Assembly: GCA_045644725.1 (NCBI GenBank)
Contig: JAZRHK010000023.1
Coordinates: 1 to 51,228 of the forward strand
Reading direction: 5' to 3'
Length of the DNA: 51,228 bases
Source: CAAGNP01 sp045644725
GTDB lineage: Bacteria; Bacteroidota; Bacteroidia; Bacteroidales; UBA932
A model generated the notes under the pieces. It was not told where the DNA came from. It worked only from the letters and a program-made list of their open reading frames with translations, and made no database searches. Below, piece after piece: positions 14,883 through 23,989 of this stretch (position 1 is the stretch's first letter; every line of letters starts with the position of its first letter). The translations under genes and the position numbers were made by a program.

Positions 14883-16487
14883 TTATAGTTGAGGACCGGC
14901 TGCTACAAGAGCTTTACCAGCCTCATTGCCTTCAAATTTCTTGAAGTTCTTCACGAAGCGGCCTGCAAGATCCTTAGCTTTCTCTTCCCACTCAGCTGGA
15001 GTAGCGTAAGTGTTGCGAGGATCAAGGATGTTGGTGTCAACCTCTGCAAGCTGTGTAGGAACTGCCAAGTTGAACATAGGGATGGTGATGGTCTCTGCTT
15101 TATCCATAGAACCGTCAAGGATTCTGTCGATGATAGCACGGGTATCTTTGATAGAGATACGTTTGCCGGTACCGTTCCAGCCTGTGTTTACAAGGTATGC
15201 AGTAGCACCCACTTTCTCCATTCTCTTCACAAGCTCCTCACCATATTTGGTAGGGTGAAGTGAAAGGAATGCAGCGCCGAAGCAAGCTGAGAAGGTAGGG
15301 GTTGGTTCAGTGATACCACGCTCAGTACCTGCAAGTTTTGCGGTGAAACCACTCAAGAAGTAGTATTTTGTCTGCTCAGGAGTAAGTTTTGATACTGGAG
15401 GAAGTACACCGAAAGCATCAGCAGTCAAGAAGATAACCTTGGTAGCGTGACCTGCTTTAGAAACAGGTTTAACGATGTTGTTGATGTGGTAGATAGGGTA
15501 AGATACGCGGGTGTTCTCAGTAACGCTCTTGTCGCTGAAATCGATCTTGCCCTCTGCATCTACTGTAACGTTCTCAAGAAGAGCATCTTTCTTGATAGCA
15601 CCGTAGATATCTGGCTCGTTCTCCTGTGAAAGGTTGATAACTTTAGCGTAGCAGCCGCCTTCGAAGTTGAATACACCGTCATCGTCCCAACCGTGCTCGT
15701 CATCACCGATCAGCTGGCGTTTAGGATCTGTGGAAAGGGTAGTTTTACCTGTGCCTGAAAGACCGAAGAAGATAGCTGTGTCGCCGTCTTTACCGGTGTT
15801 TGCAGAGCAGTGCATAGGGGCGATACCTTTAAGAGGAAGAAGATAGTTCATATAAGAGAACATACCTTTTTTCATCTCACCACCATACCAGGTGTTAAGG
15901 ATAACCTGCATTTTCTCAGTAAGGTTGAATACTACAGCTGTCTCAGAGTTAAGGCCAAGCTCTTTGTAGTTCTCCACTTTAGCTTTAGAAGCGTTAAGTA
16001 CTACGAAATCGGGCTCGCCATAGTTTGCAAGCTCTTCTTCAGTAGGGCTGATGAACATATTTTTAACGAAGTGGGCTTGCCAAGCAACCTCCATAATGAA
16101 GCGTACTTTGATTCTGGTGTTCTCGTTGGCACCACAGAAAGTATCCACTACATATAGTTTTTTGTTTGAAAGCTCGCTCTGAGCGATCTTCTTAAGTTCT
16201 GCCCAAGTCTCTTTGGTTACAGGTTTGTTGTCGTTCTTGTACTCCTCTGAAGTCCACCAGATAGTGTCTTTTGAGGTCTCATCCATTACGAAGAATTTAT
16301 CTTTAGGAGAACGGCCGGTGTAAACACCTGTCATAACGTTAACTGCGCCAAGTTCAGTAACAACGCCAGTCTCATAACCTGTAAGTTCAGGATTTAGTTC
16401 GTCTTTGTAAAGTGTGTCGTAGTCAGGGTTGTACACGATTTCCTGTACGCCTGAGATACCATACTTGCTAAGGTCGATTTTGTTCAT
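14883..16487 (-). CDS. pckA: Phosphoenolpyruvate carboxykinase (ATP)
   Basis: The 534-residue length and motifs are those of the ATP-using enzyme: TGRSPKDKF (residues 57-65), the P-loop GLSGTGKTT (242-250), the metal-binding GDDEHGWDD and the adenine-site region around NTRVSYPIYHI. It interconverts oxaloacetate plus ATP with PEP, CO2 and ADP. In fermenting Bacteroidetes it often runs toward oxaloacetate, fixing CO2 and making ATP on the way to succinate; direction here is inference. The codon choice is strongly biased (GGT, CTT, ATC, AAC), in line with a highly expressed gene. It is monocistronic, with its own terminator. Confidence 0.96.
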   Translation of the reverse strand: MNKIDLSKYGISGVQEIVYNPDYDTLYKDELNPELTGYETGVVTELGAVNVMTGVYTGRSPKDKFFVMDETSKDTIWWTSEEYKNDNKPVTKETWAELKKIAQSELSNKKLYVVDTFCGANENTRIKVRFIMEVAWQAHFVKNMFISPTEEELANYGEPDFVVLNASKAKVENYKELGLNSETAVVFNLTEKMQVILNTWYGGEMKKGMFSYMNYLLPLKGIAPMHCSANTGKDGDTAIFFGLSGTGKTTLSTDPKRQLIGDDEHGWDDDGVFNFEGGCYAKVINLSQENEPDIYGAIKKDALLENVTVDAEGKIDFSDKSVTENTRVSYPIYHINNIVKPVSKAGHATKVIFLTADAFGVLPPVSKLTPEQTKYYFLSGFTAKLAGTERGITEPTPTFSACFGAAFLSLHPTKYGEELVKRMEKVGATAYLVNTGWNGTGKRISIKDTRAIIDRILDGSMDKAETITIPMFNLAVPTQLAEVDTNILDPRNTYATPAEWEEKAKDLAGRFVKNFKKFEGNEAGKALVAAGPQL

Positions 16488-16569
16488 GATTAAATATTTG
16501 TTTTATCTTTTTTTATAGTTAATAAACTGTTTTCCTTTTGCTGCAAAAATTCTGCCGAAAATTTCCACG

Positions 16570-16577
16570 CAAAGATA
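16570..16577 (-). promoter_or_regulatory. -7 box of pckA
   Basis: On the minus strand this reads TATCTTTG, a TAnnTTTG match, giving a leader of about 75 bases before the pckA ATG at 16487. It stands back to back with the recQ -7 box only eight bases away. Confidence 0.45.
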
Positions 16578-16585
16578 TATATAAT

Positions 16586-16593
16586 TAACTTTG
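16586..16593 (+). promoter_or_regulatory. -7 box of recQ
   Basis: TAACTTTG matches TAnnTTTG and ends 16 bases before the GTG start of recQ at 16610. No good -33 TTTG is seen at the usual distance. Confidence 0.45.
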
Positions 16594-16609
16594 TAGAAAG
16601 AATTTTTTA

Positions 16610-18334
16610 GTGGAAGTTTTGGAAAACTTATTGACAAAATATTGGGGTTATACAGCATTCAGGCCTATGCAGCGTGAAATTATAGAGAGTGCTGTGAAGG
16701 GGAAGGATACTTTAGCCATTCTGCCCACTGGCGGTGGCAAGTCAATCTGTTTCCAGATACCGGCATTGGCCAAACCAGGAATAGCTATCGTGGTCACGCC
16801 TCTGATCTCACTGATGAAAGATCAGGTGCAGAATCTGAAAACCAGGGGTATAAAGGCCTTGGCAGTCTATTCGGGTATGACATATCATGAGATAGATGTA
16901 GCGCTGGATAATGCCATATATGGAGAATACAAGTTTTTATATGTCTCTCCGGAGCGACTCAGAACCGATATTTTTTTGGCTAGGGTGGCCAAAATGGATG
17001 TCAATTATATAGTAGTGGATGAAGCTCACTGCATATCCCAATGGGGTTACGATTTCAGGCCGGATTACCTTCTTATAAAAGAGCTCCGCAATGTGGTTGG
17101 AGACAATATTCCATTTATTGCCCTTACAGCCACTGCAACAGAGCGTGTTGCAGAGGATATAATGGAAACTCTCGGTTTCAGGGAGAGGAATCTTCTCAAA
17201 TCTGGCTTTGAGCGCCCAAATCTGGCATATATCGTCCATGAGTGTGAGAATAAGCTGGGCAATGTGGTGAAAGCGTGCAATACCTTTTTGGGAAGCGGGA
17301 TAGTATATGTCAGGGAGCGTAAAAAAACAGAGGAGATAGCTGCATTTTTGAAAACTCAGGGTGTGGATGCAGATTTTTACCATGCAGGAGTGGGTAAAGA
17401 GATGCGCTCAGAGAAGCAGGACAGGTGGAAAAGGGGAGACCTCAGGGTGATGGTGGCTACCAATGCCTTTGGAATGGGTATAGATAAGCCTGATGTGAGG
17501 TTTGTTTGCCATTTAGACCTTCCTGAATCGCTGGAATCGTATTTTCAGGAGGCTGGAAGAGCAGGAAGGGATGGATTGCCGTCAAAAGCGATCCTCCTTT
17601 GGAACAAGACTGATCTGGTGAGACTGAAGAGAATATTTGAGGTTTCGTTCCCATCATTGGAGTATATATCAGATATCTATCAGAAGATGTTCATGTACCT
17701 GGGAATAGCATATGGTGACGGAGAGGGGATGACCAGAAAATTCAATCTTATTGATTTTGCGAAGCATTTTAAACTACATTCAGCTACAGCATACTACGCT
17801 ATAAAATATATTGAGCTGTCAGGGTACTGGAGTGTAACAGAGGAGATAGACAATCCCAGTAGGGTGATGTTTTCTGTAAAGAGGGATGATCTCTATAGGA
17901 TACAGCTCAATGATCCAGCCATGGATATTTTCCTCAAGGCTATGATGAGGATATATCCTGCCCTTTTCTCGCATTTTGTGTCAATAGATGAGGAGTATAT
18001 TGCCAAGATGATAAGACAGAGTGTGCAGGAGGTGAAAAGGATTCTTATAGAACTCTCCAGAATGAGGGTGATAGATTATATACCTCAAAGCAGATCCCCT
18101 CTTATATTTATTAATAATGAGAGACTTACTCCAGATAATCTAAAGATATCAAAGAGGTACTATGAGGAGCGTAAAGATAGTTTTGGAAAGAGACTCAGAT
18201 CGGTCATAGATTATGTTTCTCACCCTATAAATAAAGAAAATCCTCCATGCCGGAGCAGGAGGCTTCTCAAATATTTCGGTCAAGATGAATCTCCTGACTG
18301 TGGTGTATGTGACATATGTAAGTCCAATAACTAG
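16610..18334 (+). CDS. recQ: ATP-dependent DNA helicase RecQ, without HRDC domain
   Basis: The helicase core has FRPMQREII (motif 0), ILPTGGGKS (motif I), VVDEAHCISQWG (motif II), ALTATAT (motif III) and a C-terminal helicase half with QEAGRAGRDG. The Zn-binding RQC part shows the cysteines in CRSRRLLKYF and CGVCDIC at the very end. At 574 residues the protein stops directly after this last Cys cluster, so there is no HRDC domain, and the zinc cysteines lie at the C terminus instead of between helicase and winged-helix segments. It unwinds 3'-tailed DNA in recombination and repair. The start is GTG at 16610. It overlaps the convergent maf gene by four bases. Confidence 0.88.
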   Translation: MEVLENLLTKYWGYTAFRPMQREIIESAVKGKDTLAILPTGGGKSICFQIPALAKPGIAIVVTPLISLMKDQVQNLKTRGIKALAVYSGMTYHEIDVALDNAIYGEYKFLYVSPERLRTDIFLARVAKMDVNYIVVDEAHCISQWGYDFRPDYLLIKELRNVVGDNIPFIALTATATERVAEDIMETLGFRERNLLKSGFERPNLAYIVHECENKLGNVVKACNTFLGSGIVYVRERKKTEEIAAFLKTQGVDADFYHAGVGKEMRSEKQDRWKRGDLRVMVATNAFGMGIDKPDVRFVCHLDLPESLESYFQEAGRAGRDGLPSKAILLWNKTDLVRLKRIFEVSFPSLEYISDIYQKMFMYLGIAYGDGEGMTRKFNLIDFAKHFKLHSATAYYAIKYIELSGYWSVTEEIDNPSRVMFSVKRDDLYRIQLNDPAMDIFLKAMMRIYPALFSHFVSIDEEYIAKMIRQSVQEVKRILIELSRMRVIDYIPQSRSPLIFINNERLTPDNLKISKRYYEERKDSFGKRLRSVIDYVSHPINKENPPCRSRRLLKYFGQDESPDCGVCDICKSNN

Positions 18335-18921
18335 TCAAGCTTGCCAAGTGCCTCGTATACCCTCTGTACAGGGAGTCCCACTACATTGAAGTATGATCCG
18401 TTAATGGATGTGATTCCTATGGCTCCGATCCACTCCTGAATGGCATAAGCTCCTGCCTTGTCGAATGGACGGTAGTTATCAATATAGTATCTGATTTCTT
18501 TCTCTGTCAACTCTTTGAAAGTTACCTCTGTAGTCGTTGTAAATGTGTGAGCGACTTTAGATGTTCTAAGGGTTACTCCTGTGATTACCTGATGAGTGCA
18601 ACCTGACAATGCTACTAGCATTTTGAAAGCATCTTCGGCATCTTTTGGCTTGCCCAAAGGGTAGTTTCCGGGGCCGAAAACCATGGTGTCTGCAGTAATC
18701 AGTACCTCGTCTTTCTCCAATGGCCTGGGGAAGGCGTTTGATTTTTTGAGTGAGATTACTCTAGGGATTTCTGCGTAAGGGGTGTCAGCAGGATAGCTTT
18801 CATCGTTTTCAACAGGAAGTTCCACTGTAAACTCAAGCCCCAGCATGGAAAGCAGTTCCTTGCGGCGTGGCGATGCCGAGCCGAGGATTATCCTGAAATT
18901 GCGTCTGTTTGATAGAACCAT
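18331..18921 (-). CDS. maf: Maf-family nucleotide pyrophosphatase
   Basis: The 196-residue protein opens with RIILGSASPRRKELLSMLG, the Maf signature, followed by the ESYPADTPYAEIPRVISLKK segment, LITADTMVFG (catalytic Asp) and a late YAIQEWIG and SINGSYFNVVGLPV. Such enzymes hydrolyse non-canonical nucleoside triphosphates (dTTP/UTP-type substrates for YhdE-like members) to monophosphates. The gene overlaps the end of kdsC by 34 bases, so translation of the two is probably linked. A matching kdsC-maf order is common in Bacteroidetes. Confidence 0.88.
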   Translation of the reverse strand: MVLSNRRNFRIILGSASPRRKELLSMLGLEFTVELPVENDESYPADTPYAEIPRVISLKKSNAFPRPLEKDEVLITADTMVFGPGNYPLGKPKDAEDAFKMLVALSGCTHQVITGVTLRTSKVAHTFTTTTEVTFKELTEKEIRYYIDNYRPFDKAGAYAIQEWIGAIGITSINGSYFNVVGLPVQRVYEALGKLD

Positions 18922-19418
18922 TTGCCGTGAATTTTAAGTACTTGTTCGACTAAATCTCTTGCGCATCCTTTGCCTCCCGCAAAAGCTGATATATAATCAC
19001 ATACAGCTTTTACTTCTGGTACTGCATCAGATGGACAAACTGCCAATCCGCACACCTGGAGAATGGGAATGTCGGGTATATCATCACCCATGAATGCTAC
19101 CTCTTCCGGTTTCAGCCCGTATCGGGAACAGAAGTCCTCAAAATCGGGTATCTTGTTACGTGAGTTTTGATATAAATCCTCATCTTTCACGCCTACAGGA
19201 ATGAATCTGTTAGATATGCTCTTGGAGAGTCCGCCAGTGATTATCGCTACAGGAAATCCCTGGTTAATAGCGGTTCTTAGTCCGAATCCGTCCTTGGCGT
19301 TAAATGTGCGCAACAGATCGCCGTCTGCAGTGGACTGAAATGTACCGTCAGTGAGTACTCCATCCACATCGAAGGCGAATGCTTTGATTTTGTGAAGTTT
19401 GGTTTTATAGTTTGCCAT
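18888..19418 (-). CDS. kdsC: 3-deoxy-D-manno-octulosonate 8-phosphate phosphatase
   Basis: The 176-residue protein is a capless C0-type HAD enzyme: FAFDVDGVLTDGTF (nucleophile and acid Asp), IITGG (motif II), the lysine region near NKIPDF and FMGDDIPDIPIL (motif IV). It releases phosphate from KDO-8-phosphate during lipopolysaccharide core synthesis in the cytoplasm. I use ATG 19418 since it starts two bases after the upstream gene stops; the longer frame from 19502 would run through that gene. It is followed by maf with a 34-base overlap. Confidence 0.87.
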   Translation of the reverse strand: MANYKTKLHKIKAFAFDVDGVLTDGTFQSTADGDLLRTFNAKDGFGLRTAINQGFPVAIITGGLSKSISNRFIPVGVKDEDLYQNSRNKIPDFEDFCSRYGLKPEEVAFMGDDIPDIPILQVCGLAVCPSDAVPEVKAVCDYISAFAGGKGCARDLVEQVLKIHGKWFYQTDAISG

Positions 19419-19419
19419 A

Positions 19420-20241
19420 TTATTTTCTCTTTTTAACCCTTCCCGGGATATTTTTGGTGATAATTTTGTATATCTCTTCGTGTTCGGAAAGACCGAGTTC
19501 ATGCAGCATTGACAGATGTTTGTCTATAGTGGCATTGTCTCCGCGGAGCGCTGGGCCTGTCTGTACCTGATCCGGGTGAATCATGCAGCATTTGCGTACG
19601 GTTTCAATGGCGGTAGGAATCAGGTATGGGGCTTTGTCTCCGGCCAGCTCATATGCCAGGCTGAGTGCGTAATTTGTAAAGTTTGAGGCAAATACAGCTG
19701 CACAATGCATTTGTAGCCTTTTGGCAGAATCGCACTGGAAATATTCACATTTAAGCGAAAGAGCCAATTGCTCCAGCATTTCTCTGGTCTTAGTGTCGTG
19801 GCACTCTATAATGAGAGGAACCTCCCCGAAATTGATGTTCTTGTTTTTGGAAAGGGTCATCATAGGCCAAATGACCCCGCAAGGGATACCAATGGAGGTC
19901 AAAGGGGAGAGAGCATCCATTTCAGTGGCACCTGAAGTGTGTATTACCACAGGGGTATTTTTTAGTGATGAATGGCCGATTTCCTGGGCCAATATGCTCG
20001 CTACATTATTTATGGCATTATCTGAAATGGCGAGTATAATTAGCTCTGATTCAATAGTGTCTGAAAGATTATCTGTGTATGTTGCAGGATTGTCATCTGT
20101 GGAAAGAATGGTGGCAAGTTTTTCACCTGCATCTCTCCTGCGGCACCACACCTTGGTTATGTTGTGTCCGGCATCCCTCAAGGCAATGCCTAGGCGGAAT
20201 GCCATATTTCCGGCTCCGATTATGGAAATTTTCAACTTCAT
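19420..20241 (-). CDS. Rossmann-like and DUF2520 domain oxidoreductase-like protein
   Basis: The 273-residue protein has an N-terminal NAD(P)-binding Rossmann fold starting ISIIGAGNMAFRLG (residues 5-18), similar to pyrroline-5-carboxylate reductase, and a helical C-terminal DUF2520 region with CAAVFASNFTNYA and the segment TGPALRGD. The fold implies an NADP-dependent dehydrogenase, but no reaction is established for the group. It lies between DUF3467 (overlapping four bases) and kdsC (two-base gap), a cluster that appears to be a conserved Bacteroidetes arrangement. It ends in a basic tail (GRVKKRK). Confidence 0.8.
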   Translation of the reverse strand: MKLKISIIGAGNMAFRLGIALRDAGHNITKVWCRRRDAGEKLATILSTDDNPATYTDNLSDTIESELIILAISDNAINNVASILAQEIGHSSLKNTPVVIHTSGATEMDALSPLTSIGIPCGVIWPMMTLSKNKNINFGEVPLIIECHDTKTREMLEQLALSLKCEYFQCDSAKRLQMHCAAVFASNFTNYALSLAYELAGDKAPYLIPTAIETVRKCCMIHPDQVQTGPALRGDNATIDKHLSMLHELGLSEHEEIYKIITKNIPGRVKKRK

Positions 20242-20564
20242 GCGTTAGGGGTGTTTGGACCAAATCCAATGGGTGGAAGGACCATCTTGTGTTCTGGTAG
20301 CTTAATCTCTCCGAACTGGTCTTCAAACTTGGCGATATTGTCCTCCAATGCTCTGGCAAGGCGTTTTGCGTGCTCAGGAGTCATTATTATCCTGTTGGTA
20401 ACTGAAGGTTTTGGGATTCCGGGGAGAATCTTGGCAAAATCAATGATGAACTCGCTGGTAGAATGGGTTATGATGGCGAGGTTTGCGTAGTTTCCCTGAG
20501 CTACCTCTTCGCTGAGATTCAGGCTCAATTCCTTTCCCTGGATATTTTTCTGGTTATTTTCCAT
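20238..20564 (-). CDS. DUF3467 domain protein
   Basis: This 108-residue protein matches the DUF3467 pattern: an acidic start, EEVAQGNYANLAIITHSTSEFIIDFA (a beta strand pair) and RIIMTPEHAKRLARAL, ending in a proline-rich tail (PPIGFGPNTPNA). The family is widespread in Bacteroidetes and has no known function. There is no signal peptide or membrane span. It is the first gene of the minus-strand DUF3467-DUF2520-kdsC-maf operon and has a -7 box 23 bases before its ATG. Confidence 0.8.
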   Translation of the reverse strand: MENNQKNIQGKELSLNLSEEVAQGNYANLAIITHSTSEFIIDFAKILPGIPKPSVTNRIIMTPEHAKRLARALEDNIAKFEDQFGEIKLPEHKMVLPPIGFGPNTPNA

Positions 20565-20586
20565 AATAATTGAGTGTTACTATGCA

Positions 20587-20594
20587 CAAAGATA
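20587..20594 (-). promoter_or_regulatory. -7 box of the DUF3467-maf operon
   Basis: On the minus strand it reads TATCTTTG (TAnnTTTG), 22 bases before the ATG at 20564. It is divergent from the valS box 13 bases away. Confidence 0.45.
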
Positions 20595-20607
20595 CGAATA
20601 AAATGTG

Positions 20608-20615
20608 TAAATTTG
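20608..20615 (+). promoter_or_regulatory. -7 box of valS
   Basis: TAAATTTG fits TAnnTTTG and lies 47 bases before the valS ATG at 20663. No convincing -33 element is visible; the leader has no T-box-like structure that I can recognise. Confidence 0.42.
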
Positions 20616-20662
20616 CCGTTTGTAATATATAAAAAAGAAATATAATAGATTATAAATACTTT

Positions 20663-23311
20663 ATGGAACTACCTGTAAAATACAATCCGCTTGAGGTTGA
20701 AGACAAATGGTACGCTTATTGGCTTGAAAACAAATTCTTTCACTCAGAACCCGATGAGAGGGAGCCTTACACTATCGTAATCCCGCCACCAAACGTTACT
20801 GGTGTGCTTCATATGGGGCATATGCTTAACAATACCATCCAGGATGTATTGGTCCGCCGTGCCAGAATGAACGGCAAGAATGCTTGTTGGGTGCCAGGTA
20901 CAGACCATGCCTCTATTGCTACAGAGGCAAAAGTGGTGGCCAAACTCAAGGAGCAGGGGATAGAGAAGTCGTCACTTACACGTGAGGAGTTCCTTAAACA
21001 CGCTTGGGAGTGGAAAGAGAAACACGGCGGTATCATTTTGGAGCAGCTTAAGAAGCTTGGCGCATCATGTGACTGGGATAGAACCAAATTTACTATGGAT
21101 GAGCCGCTAAGTGAAGCAGTTATCAATACTTTCGTGTATTTCTATAAGAAAGGTTACATCTATCGTGGTGTGAGGATGGTCAACTGGGATCCACAGTCTC
21201 TTACCGCAGTGAGTGATGAGGAGGTAATCCGTAAAGAGACCCAGTCTAAGCTCTACTATCTCAGATATTTCATCTCTGAGGGTGGTAAACCTTCTGATAA
21301 ATACATAGTTATCGCTACTACCCGCCCAGAGACCATTATGGCGGATGCTGCTGTATGTATCAACCCTGAGGATGAGAGATACCACTATCTGAAAGGTAAG
21401 AAGGTGTTTGTTCCCCTTATCAATAAGGAGATTCCTATCATCGAGGACAGCTATGTGACTATGGACTTCGGTACAGGATGTCTTAAAGTGACCCCTGCAC
21501 ACGATATCAATGACTACGAACTCGGTATCAAACACAAACTTCCTGTTATTGATATCATCGATGAGCACGGATGTCTTAACGATAAAGCTCAGATCCTGAT
21601 AGGTGAAGACAGATTTGTGGCCCGCAAGAAGATCACTAAGATGCTTGATGAGGCTGGTCATTTGGAGAAAGAGGAGAATTATCTGTCTCAGGTGGGTTAT
21701 TCGGAGAGGACAAATGCCGTTATCGAGCCAAGACTCTCTCTTCAATGGTTCCTTAAGATGGAGGATCTGGCTAAAGATGCTCTGGCTAAAGTGGAGAATG
21801 GAGAGATCAAACTTATCCCTGATAAATTCAGAAATACATACCGTCACTGGATGGAGAATGTCCGTGACTGGTGTATCTCACGTCAGCTATGGTGGGGCCA
21901 GCAAATCCCAGCATACTACCTTCCTAATGGTGAATTCGTGGTAGAGGCTACAATAGAAGAGGCGTTGGCTGCTGCCCAGAAGATCGATCCTTCTGTGAAG
22001 ATTGAGGATCTTAGAAGAGATGACGATGTACTTGATACATGGTTCTCTTCATGGTTGTGGCCTGTATCTGTATTTGATGCATCAAAACCTGGCCATCCTG
22101 ATCAGGCTCCAAACTCAGAGCTTGCATACTATTATCCTACAAATGACCTTATCACTGCACCTGAGATTCTATTCTTCTGGGTTGCCCGTATGATTATGGC
22201 CGGTAATGAGTTCTGTCAGGATGTACCTTTCAGAAATGTATACCTGACCGGTATTGTGAGAGACAAACTCGGCAGAAAGATGTCAAAATCGCTTGGTAAC
22301 TCTCCTGACCCTATCAAACTTATGGAGCAGTTCGGTGCTGACGGTGTAAGACTTGGTATGCTTCTGTGCAGCTCTGCAGGTAATGACATCCTTTTCGATG
22401 AGTCACAAGTGGAGCAGGGTAGAAACTTCTGTAACAAGATATGGAATGCTTACCGCCTTATCAGAGGTTGGGAGGTGAGTGCAGAGGTGGCTCAGAGCGA
22501 GCACTCAAAACTTGCAGCAGAGTGGTTTGACAACAAACTTTCACAGACTATCGAGACTGTAGATGAGCACTTCTCGAAATTCAGACTCTCTGATGCTCTC
22601 ATGACACTTTACAAGTTCTTCTGGGACGATTTCTGTGCATGGTATCTTGAGGTAATCAAGCCTGAATATGGCAAACCTATCGATAAGGTGACTTATGATG
22701 CCACTATCGTATTCTTTGAGAAGCTTTTGAGACTTCTTCATCCTATCATGCCTTTCATCACTGAAGAGCTATGGCAGAATATCGAAGAGAGAAAGGAGGG
22801 CGAGACCATTATGCTTCAGCCTATGCCAAAGGCAAGTGAGTATAGTGTAGAGACTATTCATGCTTTTGAGCAGGGTGTGGGTGCTATCGCCTCTATAAGA
22901 AATATCCGTCAGTCAAAAGGTCTTTCACCAAAAGAGGCACTAACTCTTCAAATTAAAGGTGCTTTCCCTGAAAAGATCGTCTCTGTGGTGAAGAGAATGG
23001 CAAACCTTTCAGAGGTAAGTATTGTTGAGAATATTGACAACAGTGCAAATGGTGCTGCGTTTATGGTGGATACCATCGAGTTCTTCGTGCCATTGACAGG
23101 TATGGTGAATGCAGAGGAGGAGATCGCTAAAATGGAGGCTGAAATAGCACACTTGACCAAATTCCTCAAAGGTGTTGAGGCGAAACTTTCAAATGAGAGA
23201 TTTGTTCAGAATGCACCTGAGGCTGTAGTGGCTATGGAGAAGAAGAAACAGAGCGATGCCACTACCAAGATTGAAAACTTGAAGAACAGTATAGCTAACC
23301 TTAAAAAATAG
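20663..23311 (+). CDS. valS: Valine--tRNA ligase
   Basis: At 882 residues this is a full-length class I synthetase. The HIGH motif appears as HMGH in PPPNVTGVLHMGHMLNN (residues 50-53), the KMSKS motif is exact (539-543) and is followed by LGNSPDP as in ValRS. The editing domain includes TTRPETIMADAAV and DFGTGCLKVTPAHD. The C-terminal arm is coiled coil (from about 815, EEIAKMEAEIAHLTKFL). It charges tRNA-Val with valine. Biased codon use points to high expression. The thioesterase gene starts two bases after it. Confidence 0.97.
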   Translation: MELPVKYNPLEVEDKWYAYWLENKFFHSEPDEREPYTIVIPPPNVTGVLHMGHMLNNTIQDVLVRRARMNGKNACWVPGTDHASIATEAKVVAKLKEQGIEKSSLTREEFLKHAWEWKEKHGGIILEQLKKLGASCDWDRTKFTMDEPLSEAVINTFVYFYKKGYIYRGVRMVNWDPQSLTAVSDEEVIRKETQSKLYYLRYFISEGGKPSDKYIVIATTRPETIMADAAVCINPEDERYHYLKGKKVFVPLINKEIPIIEDSYVTMDFGTGCLKVTPAHDINDYELGIKHKLPVIDIIDEHGCLNDKAQILIGEDRFVARKKITKMLDEAGHLEKEENYLSQVGYSERTNAVIEPRLSLQWFLKMEDLAKDALAKVENGEIKLIPDKFRNTYRHWMENVRDWCISRQLWWGQQIPAYYLPNGEFVVEATIEEALAAAQKIDPSVKIEDLRRDDDVLDTWFSSWLWPVSVFDASKPGHPDQAPNSELAYYYPTNDLITAPEILFFWVARMIMAGNEFCQDVPFRNVYLTGIVRDKLGRKMSKSLGNSPDPIKLMEQFGADGVRLGMLLCSSAGNDILFDESQVEQGRNFCNKIWNAYRLIRGWEVSAEVAQSEHSKLAAEWFDNKLSQTIETVDEHFSKFRLSDALMTLYKFFWDDFCAWYLEVIKPEYGKPIDKVTYDATIVFFEKLLRLLHPIMPFITEELWQNIEERKEGETIMLQPMPKASEYSVETIHAFEQGVGAIASIRNIRQSKGLSPKEALTLQIKGAFPEKIVSVVKRMANLSEVSIVENIDNSANGAAFMVDTIEFFVPLTGMVNAEEEIAKMEAEIAHLTKFLKGVEAKLSNERFVQNAPEAVVAMEKKKQSDATTKIENLKNSIANLKK

Positions 23312-23313
23312 AT

Positions 23314-23736
23314 ATGTTGTACCAGTCTGAGATGGAACTTGAGGTCCGTTATTACGAGACCGATCAGATGGGGATAGTCCATCACTCCAACTATATCCGT
23401 TATTTCGAATGTGGAAGGGGGAAGATGATGGATGATCTCGGTCTGCCTGTGGCCAAGTTCGAGGAGTTCGGATTTGTGATGCCTGTAAGTTCTGTCTCTT
23501 GTAAATACAAGACACCTGCGAAGCTCGGAGACAAGCTTAGAATTGTCTCCAGAGTGGAGAAGGAACCTATGGCAAGGGTGGAAGTTTTCACTCAAATCTT
23601 TAATCAGAATGGGGATTTGGTGTGTGAAGGTGAAGTGGTGCTTGGTTTTTTGAACAAGGACACCCGTCGCCCTACCAGAGCACCGCAGGAATTTCTGGAA
23701 GCTTTTAAGAAAGCTATTGCAAATGATTGTAAATAA
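23314..23736 (+). CDS. Acyl-CoA thioesterase, YbgC/4HBT family
   Basis: The 140-residue hotdog protein has the 4-hydroxybenzoyl-CoA thioesterase active-site segment YYETDQMGIVHHSNYIRYFE (residues 13-32), with the catalytic Asp in place, followed by the long helix and RIVSRVEKEPMARVEV strands. Proteins like this hydrolyse short or medium acyl-CoA; in Gram-negative bacteria YbgC sits with the Tol system, which is not the case here. It is the second gene after valS (two-base gap) and precedes tatA by 24 bases. Confidence 0.85.
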   Translation: MLYQSEMELEVRYYETDQMGIVHHSNYIRYFECGRGKMMDDLGLPVAKFEEFGFVMPVSSVSCKYKTPAKLGDKLRIVSRVEKEPMARVEVFTQIFNQNGDLVCEGEVVLGFLNKDTRRPTRAPQEFLEAFKKAIANDCK

Positions 23737-23760
23737 ATTATTTTAACTAAATTGTTATAT

Positions 23761-23985
23761 ATGTTGACATTATTATTTTTAGGGTCAATCGGAATGACTG
23801 AAATTATCGTTCTTGCACTTGTCGTACTTCTTTTCTTCGGTGGTAAGAAGATTCCAGAGCTTATGAAAGGCATCGGTAAAGGTGTGAAAAGTTTCAAAGA
23901 TGGAATGAAGGACGTACAGGATGAACTTGATCTTGATAAGGAGACCAAGGAGATTAACGATTCTCTAAATTCAGACAAGAAATAG
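23761..23985 (+). CDS. tatA: Twin-arginine translocase subunit TatA/TatE
   Basis: The ATG at 23761 gives a 74-residue protein; the in-frame TTG at 23752 only adds three residues. It has one membrane span (about residues 12-28), the FGGKKIPELMKGIGKGVKSF hinge and amphipathic helix that define TatA, and an acidic tail. TatA forms the pore-like assembly that lets folded proteins with a twin-Arg signal cross the inner membrane. tatC follows four bases after the stop. No tatB is present here; in Bacteroidetes one TatA-type protein usually serves both roles. Confidence 0.88.
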   Translation: MLTLLFLGSIGMTEIIVLALVVLLFFGGKKIPELMKGIGKGVKSFKDGMKDVQDELDLDKETKEINDSLNSDKK

Positions 23986-23989
23986 AGTA

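Noticed and set aside
21107..21847. 246-codon minus-strand open frame
   Set aside because: It is opposite valS, whose codon bias produces long antisense frames; no family resemblance and no promoter or ribosome site.
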